64,000 bases of DNA. Origin: an uncultured Bacteroidota bacterium. GTDB lineage: Bacteria > Bacteroidota > Bacteroidia > Chitinophagales > Chitinophagaceae. The stretch covers positions 1 through 64,000 of the forward strand of contig CAISPO010000025.1 of assembly GCA_903887415.1 (NCBI GenBank), read 5' to 3'. Under the pieces are notes generated by a model that had not been told where the DNA came from, made no database searches, and worked only from the letters and a program-made list of their open reading frames with translations. Position 1 is the first letter of the stretch; every line of letters begins with the position of its first letter. This document shows, one piece after another, positions 37,801 to 45,200 of the stretch. The position numbers and the translations under genes are program-made.

Positions 37801-39968
37801 CGGTTAATGCTATGCCATCATCCATTCTTGGTACTCCCGTGGTATCGGTAGGATACACTACTACATTGAGCGATGCAGGCGGCGGCACATGGAGTGAGAA
37901 CAATGGAAATGTTTCAGTAGGCAGCACAGGGTTGGTTACAGGCGTCGCTACCGGCACATCGGTTATATCCTATACTTTGGCTACCGGCTGCTATGCTACA
38001 ATTATTGCTACCATTAATGCTACTCCTCCGGCAATAACCGGTTTGATGGCCGTATGTGTGGGATCATCAACTACACTGAGCGACGCGGGCGCCGGTACAT
38101 GGGGCAGCAGCAGTGCTAATGTTTCTGTAGGTGCTACAACGGGCACAGTTAGCGGTGTTACAGCAGGCACTGCGGTTATTACATTTACTTTTAGTGCAGG
38201 GGGTACGGTTTTCGCTACGGTAACGGTTAATGGTTTACCTGATGTGATTAGTGGGCCGGCAGTTGTGTGCCGTGATGCAAACATTACGCTCAGCGATGAT
38301 GTGGCCGGTGGTGTCTGGACCAGCACTGAAAATGCAAGCGTGGGTGGTACAACAGGGATCGTTACCGGGGTCAATGCGGGAACTGCAAACATAACTTATA
38401 CTTTACCTATAACCGGTTGTTATATAATAAAGGCTGTCACGGTCAATCCATTGCCATTGTCCATAACAGGCACTGCTAATGTGTGTGTTGGGTTAACTAC
38501 CACCCTCACCGACCTGACGACAGGCGGAACATGGAGCAGCAGCAGTACCGCTAATGCTACAGTGGGTACCTCCGGTATCGTTTTGGGTATAGCAGGTGGC
38601 GAGGTTACTATTACCTATACGGCGGGCGGCTGTTATACAACGGATGAGTTTGTTGTTAATGCTTTGCCGGGCGCTATTTTGGGCAACGCAAACGTTTGCG
38701 CTGGCCTTACTACCAGCCTGAGCGATGGGGGTGAGGGTACCTGGAGCAGCAGTAATGGAAATGCGGCCATAGGAGTGGAATCAGGCATGGTTACCGGCAA
38801 CACTGCCGGTACTTCAACAATTACCTATATGTTGTCAACAGGCTGTATTATGACTGCTGTTGTAACAGTGAACGCAGTGGTTGTGCCATCGGTAAGCATC
38901 TCGGCGGCGCCGGGCGATACGGTATGCTCTGGCATAGCGGTACTCTTTACGGCTACTCCGTTTAACGGCGGTGTACCCGCGTACCAGTGGTCGCTAAATG
39001 GGGCGCCCATCACAGGGGCTACCAGCAACACTTATAATTATACGCCTGCAAACACAGATGTTGTCAGTGTCATGCTTGCCAGCAGCGCAATGTGCGCAAT
39101 ACCTGCAACTGCAACTGATGCCGTCACTATGACAGTGATAACTGCAGACACAAGTTCGGTGCATATTTCTGTGGCGCCGGGAGATACGGTATGCCAGGGT
39201 TCTTTTGCTTTGTTTGCCGCTGCCGGTTTACATGGCGGTACTGCACCCGTATATCTGTGGTGGGTAAATGGCACGCAAGTGGACACGGGCGTTACTTACG
39301 GATATTTCCCTGTGCTTAACGATAATATATATTGCAAACTCGTGAGCAACCAGCAGTGCATAGCTACGGATACTGTTGCGAGCAATCATATAACCATGCA
39401 GGTGGACACATCATATATCCCGGTCGTGGAGATATTTGCAACACCTGGAAATGCGGTAGGGCCGCTGCAGGCAGATACATTCAGGGCGGTAGTGAGTAAT
39501 GCCGGGCCGGTGACCGCGTACCAGTGGTTTGTGAATACCACGCTTATAGCAGGAGCTACAACAGATATATATACAGGGTCAGATTTCTCAAATAATGATT
39601 CTGTGTCCTGTGTGGTGGTAAGCGCCGGGCCCTGCGGATATGCCTCATTCAATGCTGTGAAGATCACAATTCTGTACGAAGGTGTGCAGCAGGTATCGCA
39701 GGGCAGCAGCAGCATAAGGCTGATGCCCAACCCGAACAAGGGGCAGTTCACCATTAAAGGATCGCTGGCTGCAAAGGGCGATGAAGATGTAGCTGTGGAA
39801 ATAACCGATATGCTGGGCCAGGTGGTATATAAAAATACTATAAAGGCTACGGGTGGAAATATTAACGAACCGGTATCACTGAACAGCGATCTTGCCAACG
39901 GTATGTACCTGTTGAATCTTCATTCAGGCAATGAAAATATTGTGCTGCATTTTGTGATCGGACGATAG
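28824..39968 (+). CDS. Giant T9SS-secreted surface protein with BIG2-like and P-domain-like modules
   Basis: This 3714-residue protein has a signal peptide cut near Ala31 (KASA/QTDP). Residues about 32-240 form a beta-rich domain (DELDLQYRIG ... VVELRWIPRNISGSG), followed to about 820 by a repetitive beta-strand region rich in Asn and Gly, perhaps a beta-helix. From about 910 to 3350 there are some 19 BIG2-like modules and four P-domain-like modules (about 31,860-32,395; 33,150-33,640; 34,340-34,880; 35,620-36,115) with GIPAGAxIT, NLxAPNGxIxNL and GxWTLIG...WSxxISY. Three related Ig-like units follow (APGDTVCxG), then a type A sorting domain at about 3629-3714 (IRLMPNPNKGQFTIKG ... LANGMYLLNLHSG). 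T9SS export is well supported; an adhesive role is inferred. A terminator follows. Confidence 0.88.
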   Translation: MLRYLPGAPAKSFALITVLFALQLFTGKASAQTDPAPQVLPYSSSASFSTLLGATTTYPAGLLGGIVPGSLTTTVLTAAFTSSVSCTAGQTNASTSPFVGDMAQKIGILSSSSTVEGLCLALNTTSVTSGNVQLIYTAATQGQTAGGYIDELDLQYRIGTTGPFDTVAGATYRNNALTTTNTAVTTAYNPATVYVVLPAACTNQPVVELRWIPRNISGSGITHPGFSISNITAQANVTTEYYSKPAGDLWTNTTWGTNTDGTGTNPSNFITDGQVFHISNGNPGYVSANWTVSGLNSKIIVDGTDFYDTSKVITATIDVNAGRTLTLQAASFPTLGNLSPLSTVVFSDQAGMTVPNAAPAYGSVTFSNCTVALPGAIQKIMFAGNFTLQGSTSFIGANATLGYTLASYGNNPQLINANGRPLTIWNLDIGSTNTKTGGELSLAANTNIIAQNSVIMMLSGATPLFADGGDTISVYNNFDCGGSASAYNFTGTVSLNTCCSGSCNIRGGGSSSNPCVASINNLIVNNTNQIKVDPSSGGITFAVKGNLIVTAAAVSVFNFQNNNVSVGGNFIYNNTNNALFTMGTGNLIFNGTGVQTYTSSVTGGNSLGNITMNNTGAGLTLNSPLNVTGTSTLTLTSGVISTGAYSVNIAATATVAGANEASYVIGNLSKTMPAAGVTALPFEVGDVTYAPIKLTFGGTSVNSGSINVKSTAGKHPSVATCYVDTTNFVNRYWTVTNASVSPTPASIGVALSYNGGDITSGLGSNTGYIIREYTGGAWSTMLPENNTAAATAPLLPLASTATSVNPTSFSGDYVAGAPDCTTSPGTAIGSPAAICGSGTATVTLTGATSNSGNTYQWQSSPNGSSWANITGATNAVYTSSVITTTTYYRSTVGCIPIGSPVNSASGIVTVNALPANISGNTAGCMGQNTTLSDAAGAGAWSSSNTGIATIGSSSGIYSGISDGTTTITYTSPATGCMTTSVITINTTPVAPVVSPLLVSLCSGSPAQLVAVSGDTLFSSFSVSHTGPLNKAILVNTATTDTINVNSIPPGAIITNVSITFSDTTNLAASGSEYRDWIYNLQAPNGQVLNLIDGSGGSSAHQNFRNISVGSAGTVTQTAPLVSGNLYIAKALNTVPTLSAGVPASLQSNVTTWSSLYSVPNGNWVFIADNTYASGEGTLQAWTINISYIVAQSITWSPTTGLYTDAGASSAYTGTSTGSIYMKPTATTTYNVTAAIGTCTSSSNVVALFGSPLYVAAISGPSAVCAGSSITMTDSTSGGTWSCSGAATIGSSTGITIGTGTTASTAVITYTYSDGGACTPVSVYKTVSVNPVPVVSAISGNFNLCYSGTPVASSLSDATSGGVWSSGNTAAVTIDGSLGTVSGISPGSSAITYSYSNAFCTTNVNTTVNVYSTPTAVAVSPSSLSFCTGTTPQLLTASGGDIPASVTVSSGPISVICNTVTPSASSITVSGIPAGAIVTGVAATFNVSCSYDADAQLNLQAPNGSVINLFSATTGNSGVNFVNTTISSSGSTPIPNSSTGAPWTGTYAASNGAVAPNFTASAYSVTTTSWAPLEAANPNGTWTLAGIDNYRDSTFTITSWSVTVSYLYQSPVTWAPVTGLYTSTSGTAYTGTATATVYTSPAGTTVYTVSATNGTCASNTTMTVSISAAPSAISGTGTICQGGNTLLSDITTGGTWISSNTAVATAGSDGTITAGSIAGTSTITYSLSGSCQTTTIVTVNPISAISGASLACLGGPSFSLSDATSGGAWSSGNTAVAAVGSSGIITIGAAAGTSAISYIMPSGCSAVTTITVNPIPPAPLFSPSFVSVCPSGPAQLVAAYGDSVTGPIVDSTGPIAMPLFSVTPTASSITVNGIPAGAVITAVRATINGHGTGAGNSKEYNFAYNLMAPNGNIISLTNAQGSSSISDFRYITFGSDGAVPIPAGASPGGLYISGNDYVANLAIGVPAGITAGYRSNVASWSGLYGTPDGIWTLIGAATYNPAAGLDTLKGWSLSISYYVPPASVTWASTSGLFTDAGAVTAYTGTSAASLYAEPGATTVYTVTATLGTCKSSSHFTASVNTTLYVPVVSGLSGVCVGSAITLTDSVSGGAWSSTSSNVSVGASTGTVTGVTGGTAVVTYTYTSGICQGTASKTITVNALPSLGAISGTTNLCISGSPASLLSDMPASGTWTSGNTSVASIGTSGNLTALSVGTSAVTYTYSDGTCVNSVTATVNVMNTPSAVTISPSAGSLCPGNAPVMLVAAGGILPVTASATTGTISIPATTPSVVVTAPLTISGLPAGATITGVAVTLNFTSSFLRDYQFNLQAPDGNILNLVNPVSTGPTSASYTNTILSSVGVATLSGGSSSSPFTGTFAADAGTVNIPGYASNVTRWDSLFRMPTGTWTLIGYNNSSFTNAGSALTGYAITISYTIPVAATWAPLTGLYTNSTATTIYAGTQTDTVYAAPSSGVVTYTDTARNGFCASATGSATVTVNALPVISGSLSVCAGFTTTLNSAPAGGTWAATGSASVDGSGNVTAGSTPGTATITYTAPGGCSAIAIVTVNANPGSINGNLAVCRGLTTQLSDSFEGGTWSSSSPANASVGSGTGLVAGVAGGTTSNITYTLSTGCMASAIVTVNALPGAITGNLTVCPNATTQLSDAGGGSWTITSPNANIDASSGLVTGVTSGTTAAVTYTLPTSCSVNAIITVNVSPASITGTLTVCVGASTQLTDAGGGTWGSSALANATVSGTGLVHGLAGNTTATITYTALNTCTATAIVTVNPLPGSITGTLTVCPSGTTQLTDATGGGTWVSLSPNASVNGSGLVTGIDQGTTATITYSLLTGCSVSTVVTVDLLPYEISGSGTVCQNATITLSDGMGGGTWSTVFGNITVDGSGNVTGISGGSAQVTYTLGTGCSTTTSILVNPAPSAILGADSVCVGLTTSLSDEGEGTWGGGNANASVDPSGMVTGLGAGTSVITYTLPVTGCYTVQTVTVNAMPSSILGTPVVSVGYTTTLSDAGGGTWSENNGNVSVGSTGLVTGVATGTSVISYTLATGCYATIIATINATPPAITGLMAVCVGSSTTLSDAGAGTWGSSSANVSVGATTGTVSGVTAGTAVITFTFSAGGTVFATVTVNGLPDVISGPAVVCRDANITLSDDVAGGVWTSTENASVGGTTGIVTGVNAGTANITYTLPITGCYIIKAVTVNPLPLSITGTANVCVGLTTTLTDLTTGGTWSSSSTANATVGTSGIVLGIAGGEVTITYTAGGCYTTDEFVVNALPGAILGNANVCAGLTTSLSDGGEGTWSSSNGNAAIGVESGMVTGNTAGTSTITYMLSTGCIMTAVVTVNAVVVPSVSISAAPGDTVCSGIAVLFTATPFNGGVPAYQWSLNGAPITGATSNTYNYTPANTDVVSVMLASSAMCAIPATATDAVTMTVITADTSSVHISVAPGDTVCQGSFALFAAAGLHGGTAPVYLWWVNGTQVDTGVTYGYFPVLNDNIYCKLVSNQQCIATDTVASNHITMQVDTSYIPVVEIFATPGNAVGPLQADTFRAVVSNAGPVTAYQWFVNTTLIAGATTDIYTGSDFSNNDSVSCVVVSAGPCGYASFNAVKITILYEGVQQVSQGSSSIRLMPNPNKGQFTIKGSLAAKGDEDVAVEITDMLGQVVYKNTIKATGGNINEPVSLNSDLANGMYLLNLHSGNENIVLHFVIGR
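31560..38880 (+). repeat. Array of 19 BIG2-like and 4 P-domain-like coding modules
   Basis: BIG2-like units of about 65-80 residues alternate with larger P-domain-like units in the first half (31.5-36.1 kb) and run uninterrupted in the second (36.3-38.9 kb). One unit near 37,830-38,010 has Ser in place of the usual first Cys (VVSVGYTTTLSD). Confidence 0.8.
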
Positions 39969-39990
39969 TTTTATTGTTTAAAAATTTTTG

Positions 39991-40027
39991 AAAAGGAGTG
40001 GGCTGCGTTATGCAGGTTGCTCCTTTT
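39991..40027 (+). terminator. Probable terminator after the second giant gene
   Basis: AAAAGGAG (39991-39998) pairs with CTCCTTTT (40020-40027), with an inner CTGC/GCAG stem. It starts 22 bp after the stop codon. The T-run is only the stem's own four bases. Confidence 0.6.
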
Positions 40028-40076
40028 CGGTTACTGAGAAAATTACAGAATAGTTTATTTTTATTTTTTCGATAGT

Positions 40077-41888
40077 ATGAAAACTCAGTACGGATTTAAT
40101 ATTTCACTGCAATTAAAACTCTGCGTATTGCTGTTTGCAGTATCTGTTTTGTTGTATGCTAACTCTATTAGTAACGGATATGTATATGATGATTCATCAG
40201 CTATAACGGGTAACGTTATTGTGAAGAAAGGTATTGGCGCTATACCGGAAATACTTGCAACTCCCTACCGGCTGGGTTTTTTTAAAACCAGCGGAGACCT
40301 GTACCGGCCACTTTCATTAGTCATGTTTGCGGTAGAATATAATATTCTTCCCAATGAGGCTTGGTTGAGCCATTTGATAAATATTTTACTATTTGGCGGA
40401 TGTGTAGTGGCGCTTTTTCTTTTTTTAAATAAACTCATGGATGGTAAAAAAATGACGGTTGCCTTTATGGCAGCTTTGTTCTTTTCTTTTCATCCTGTCC
40501 ATACAGAAGTAGTTGCGAATATTAAAAGCAGGGATGAGTTGCTTAGCTTTTTCTTTGGCTTTTTGTCTCTGAATATGTTTACATATTACATGGATCGGGG
40601 TGCAAAAACTAAATTCATTTTGGGGACGATTTTTCTTTTCTTGGCATTTCTCTCCAAAGAGACCGTTATTTCTTTTTTAGCCGTGGTTCCGCTGATTTTC
40701 TTTCTTTATATTAATGAGAACCGGAAAAGAGCCATTTACATTACGCTGGCTACGGTTGGGGTATCGGTACTCTTTATTTCGATCAGAACCTATATTTTGA
40801 CAAAATACAATGCTAATGATACGTTTTCAGTCAGCTTTTTTGATAACCCCTTGAGTGCATATGATTTGAGTCACCGCTTAGCAACCACGATCTTTATTCT
40901 CGGTAAGTATTTAATGCTATTGCTGGTCCCTTATCCGCTTATCAGCGATTATGCATATAATAGTATTCCGGTGCGTGCTATTGGAGATGTAGCTGTGGTG
41001 TTTTGGCTCGTAGTATATCTTGCTTTGATATTTCCGGGGATATATTCAGTGCTGAAAAGGAAAAAGAATTACTGGGCATTCGGGATATTATTCTATGTGT
41101 TTACGATTGCGTTATTCTCAAACATCGTTTTTTTAATTGGCGCCGAAATGGCGGAACGCTTCCTTTTTTTACCCTCCGCTGGCTTTTGTTTGCTGTTTGC
41201 CCTTGCTATGGAAAAATGGATCACAGGACCTGTTACTGTCAATGAAATATTGAAGAGTACTAAGGTGTGGGCCATACTCGCACCTGTGCTGCTTATTTTT
41301 TGCAGCATTATTATCGTGAGAAATGGCGAGTGGAAAGACAATCTTACTTTATATAAAGCAGATGTTGTTAAGTCGCCTGATGATTGCCGGCTTTATTATA
41401 ATGTGGCCAGTGAATTGTTAGTTACCTCGTATTATCTGGAAACCAAGCCGACAGTAAAACAACAGATCTTAAAAGATGGAATAGCTGCTATGAGGCATTC
41501 AATAGGAATATATCCGAGGTATAAAGACGCAAATGCAAGGTTAGCGTATGCCTATTTTCTTGACCGTAAATATGACTCATCTGAATATTATAACCTGGCA
41601 GCTTTGGAGATAATACCCAATGACAGCGTTGCATTATCAAACCTTACCGGAGTCTATTTTGCAGAACACAAAGACACGGCAGCGCTGGCCATATGCAAAA
41701 AAATGATCGCGAAGTATCCTGATAACTATTCTTTCTATTTTAATGCAGGTGTGTGCAACTATTATATGCACCAGTATGATTCTGCAATCGTATATTTTCA
41801 AAAAACATTGCAGCTTAAGCCGGATCTGGATAAGGCCCGTGCGCTGATGGCTGATGTTGATAAGCATCGCGGGCAGGCTGAAAAATAG
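40077..41888 (+). CDS. TMTC-like GT-C membrane glycosyltransferase with C-terminal TPRs
   Basis: This 603-residue protein has about ten hydrophobic helices in its first 420 residues and TPR-like units from about 478 to 600 (CNYYMHQYDSAIVYFQKTLQLKP). The first loop has the acidic pair Asp38-Asp39 in GYVYDDSSAI, as in GT-C enzymes. FHPVHTEVVANIKSRDELL (about 138-156) matches the TMTC/DUF1736 signature (HPxHTE...R.(D/E)LL). TMTC proteins are O-mannosyltransferases in animals. This protein may transfer sugars from a lipid carrier to exported proteins in the periplasm. It lies between two giant T9SS adhesins on the same strand, which makes them candidate substrates; that link is inferred. Confidence 0.75.
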   Translation: MKTQYGFNISLQLKLCVLLFAVSVLLYANSISNGYVYDDSSAITGNVIVKKGIGAIPEILATPYRLGFFKTSGDLYRPLSLVMFAVEYNILPNEAWLSHLINILLFGGCVVALFLFLNKLMDGKKMTVAFMAALFFSFHPVHTEVVANIKSRDELLSFFFGFLSLNMFTYYMDRGAKTKFILGTIFLFLAFLSKETVISFLAVVPLIFFLYINENRKRAIYITLATVGVSVLFISIRTYILTKYNANDTFSVSFFDNPLSAYDLSHRLATTIFILGKYLMLLLVPYPLISDYAYNSIPVRAIGDVAVVFWLVVYLALIFPGIYSVLKRKKNYWAFGILFYVFTIALFSNIVFLIGAEMAERFLFLPSAGFCLLFALAMEKWITGPVTVNEILKSTKVWAILAPVLLIFCSIIIVRNGEWKDNLTLYKADVVKSPDDCRLYYNVASELLVTSYYLETKPTVKQQILKDGIAAMRHSIGIYPRYKDANARLAYAYFLDRKYDSSEYYNLAALEIIPNDSVALSNLTGVYFAEHKDTAALAICKKMIAKYPDNYSFYFNAGVCNYYMHQYDSAIVYFQKTLQLKPDLDKARALMADVDKHRGQAEK

Positions 41889-41910
41889 TACCCGGTGTAT
41901 GTGCATTCAA

Positions 41911-41996
41911 CCACAAGGCGCGCTAAGAAATTCACAAAGATCACCAGGCACATTTTTTTGCACTTTATGCTTGACCTTCGTGCCCTATGCGGTTAA
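41911..41996. repeat. Dispersed palindromic-type intergenic repeat
   Basis: The stretch has CCACAAGGCGCGCTAAGAAA near one end and CTTCGTGCCCTATGCGGTTAA at the other. The ends are partly complementary, as in common dispersed elements with this wording. It lies in the 391-bp gap before the third giant gene. It may be transcribed but is not coding. Confidence 0.45.
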
Positions 41997-42067
41997 TTTT
42001 TTACTGTATCCACTACCTTAATGGTATGCGTGAAGGGCATGTAGTTTTTTAAAACCGGCAGTGACAT
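41993..42067 (-). pseudogene. Possible remnant of a gene's C-terminal end
   Basis: The minus strand has a 24-codon frame (ATG 42067 to TAA 41993) whose residues look like the ordered end of a protein (YMPFTHTIKVVDTVKN) rather than repeat DNA. No longer frame continues upstream. It could be a decayed gene end or chance. Confidence 0.2.
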
Positions 42068-42225
42068 TATTAATACAAACCAAATTTTTCTCCACAAATA
42101 ACAATAAGGTTTCAGTAGCTTAATGTTTTGATAACATTGCCTGTGGCTCATTTACATGGCATTAACAACAATTGATTTTTACATTTTTTCGCAACGATTT
42201 GTTCATAATTGCATAACATACAAGG

Positions 42226-42257
42226 TTTGATTTGGTAACAATTGGTGGGCATATTTG
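42226..42257 (+). promoter_or_regulatory. Probable promoter of the third giant gene
   Basis: TTTG at 42226-42229 and CATATTTG at 42250-42257 (one mismatch from TAnnTTTG) are 20 nt apart, the usual -33/-7 distance in Bacteroidota. The ATG follows 22 bp later. Confidence 0.45.
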
Positions 42258-42279
42258 CATCCTAAAATCTCCCCCGATT

Positions 42280-45200
42280 ATGTTACCAGCACTACACACC
42301 AAATTTGCGAAATCACTCGCCTGCGCCAGTATCTTCGCGTCATTGTTCCTGATTGCCGGGACGGCAACTGCACAGTTTACCAGAGGAAGCCTTGTTGTTG
42401 AAAGAATGGGAACAGGTTCCGCAGCATTAAGCAGCGCATCAGCACAGGTGTACTTAATGCAGTTTGCTACAACCGGGGGAGCCCCTACCTACACTGTAGC
42501 AATACCTGCTACAGGAACCCCTAGTCTAACGGCTGCCGGCAGTTCTACCGCAGAGGGTATTCTTGGTACGTCTGCAGAAAGAGATGTGCTGATCCTGCCT
42601 GGTTATTCGGCGGCGGCAGGTGTATCAGCTATCTCATCAACAACCGCCTCGGCTAATCCCCGTGAGCTTTTTAAGATATTCCCGAACGGAAGCTATTCAC
42701 TTGCGGCTACGACAAATACTTTTGGAGGAGCCGCACGCGGCGGTACTTCTTCCCAGGGCAGTAATTATTTCTTAGCAACGTCAGGGAATGGTGTAATAGC
42801 TTTTCCAGGTGCTAACACCCCTGTTCAGGTCGAAACTACTACTACAAACAGCCGCGGCGCGGTTGTGTATAATGGACAGCTATATATAACTTCGGGTTCA
42901 GCAAACCAAGAACTGATCAAAGTCGGAACGGGCGTACCAACGGTCTCCGCAACTTCATGTACAACCGTTACTCCGACAGGTGGTGGTGACCCGGGTACAA
43001 TATCATTCAGCCCCGATGGAAGTAAGCTTTATATAGCTGATGGTACTGGCGGTATTTCAAAATTTGTGAATAGCTCAGGCACTTATACCCTTGCCTACAC
43101 TTTTAGCGTTAGTGCAACTTCGGCACTGATAAGCGGAAGAGGCATTGCTGTTGATTATTCGACACCAAATGCTAAAATTTATGCTGTTGACGCCAGCACG
43201 CTAAGTAATATCATTGCGTTTACTGATGCGGGTGTTGCTTCTGTAGGAGTTACTACTTTAGCCACTTCGCCGACAAATACACTTTACAAAGGTATCCAGT
43301 GGGCACCTGCTACTTATGCAAGTGTTGCGGTTTCGGGTGCAGCGAGTGTTTGCAGCGGTGGTACATCTTCATTCCTGATCACAGGTAACCCCAATGCTGC
43401 AATACATTATAACATTAACTCGGGTTCAACCGTTGCCGCCACTTTAGGTAATAATGGATTATTAACTGTTTCAACCGGTGCTATTAGTTCGGCGGCAACT
43501 TTAAACTTAGTGGATATTACTTCTGCCAACTCATTGCTTACTTCTCTTTCGGGCAGTGCAACTGTAAATATCACTGCTCCGCCAGCACCAACATTATCTC
43601 CGGCTACTGCTGCAATCAATACCGGCTCACCACAGATACTGACATTTGGCGGCGCCAGCGGAGACGTAATTACCTATACATGGACCGGAGGCGGACCGGC
43701 AACAACAACAATAGGTGCCGGGGGCACTTCCACTGTCAGTGTTACACCACCACTTGCAGGAACTTATACTTATTCTATTACGAGCGCTACATCCGCATCA
43801 GGATGTACTAACTCGGCACCTACCGGCAGTGTAACTTCCGTACTAACAGTGACCGATGTGCCGTTCGCCAACTTTATTGGCAGCGGCACGAACGCCTGTA
43901 ATGGTGTTCCTGCTTCTATTGCTATCACCGGTAACGGTGGCGGTACTGTTACTTATGGCGATGGTACAACGCCAGGCCTTACAGTAGTATTAAGTGGTTC
44001 AGGCGGTACAGGTACAGCAACGCTTACGCCGACATTATCAACCGGCGTTGTTACTTATACATTAACCAGTGTACAACCCTTGGGCGCCGGCTCTCCAACT
44101 TCGGTTAGCGGCAGCTTTGCGGTAACGGTTAATCCTACACCTACTTCAATAAATGGTAACCTGGCAGTATGTGTTGGCGCTTCAACTACGCTCACTGATG
44201 GCTTCTCCGGTACATGGAGCTCTGTTAACGGTTCAGGTTCTGTTACCATCGGCTCCGGCAGTGGCTCGGTAGCTGGTGTATCAGCAGGTACGGCTACAAT
44301 AGTATTTACTTCTACGGCAGGCTGTACGACAAGCTCTTTGGAAACAGTGAATGCGTTGCCTTCAGCGGGTAGTATTTCCGGCGCATCAAGTGTTTGCTTA
44401 GGCAGCACAATTTCATTATCTGACGCTACAGGCAGCGGAGTATGGAGCAGCACAACTCCAGGCAACGGTTCTGTTGACGTTTCGGGGAATGTTACTGGTG
44501 TAGTTGCCGGTACCACTACCATATCTTATACTGTAACGGACGTGAACGGCTGTATGGCTTCGGCGACGCAGGTGGAAACAGTTAATCCGGCAGCTAATGC
44601 AGGTACGGTCACCGGCCCATCGGTGGTTGCCGGTACATCGAGTATCACATTAAGTGATGCGGTAGCAGGCGGTACATGGAGCAGCTCAAACACTTCTGCT
44701 GCTACGGTGGTAGGGTCAACAGGTGTTGTGACTGCTGTTGCGCCGGGTACAACAACCATTTCTTATACGGTTACGAATTGCGGCACGGCAACAGCAACTT
44801 ATAATGTGACTGTGCGGGCAACGTATTTTACACACGGGAACTTAGTTGTGGAACAGGTACAGGCAGGCGGCACCAGCGCAGCTTCTCCGGTCGTGCTGAT
44901 CGAATATGCTCCTGTTGCTTCTGCATCTGTAGTTTCCACTTTATCTATACCTTCTTCAGTCAGCGGTTCCGAGTTAACTGTGAGCGGCACTGCTGCGGCA
45001 GAAGGTTTCATGACATTATCTGCAGAAATGGACCGCCTTGTTTTAGACGGTTATGATACTGCCGCTACTACAGCATCAGTTGCTTCTACCATCGCTCCAA
45101 GAAACGTTGCCACTGTTGACGGTTATGGTAATATTTTATTCCCTGCTGAGACCAGGGTATTTGGCGCAAATAACATGCGTGGCGCCACAGCATCCGGAAC

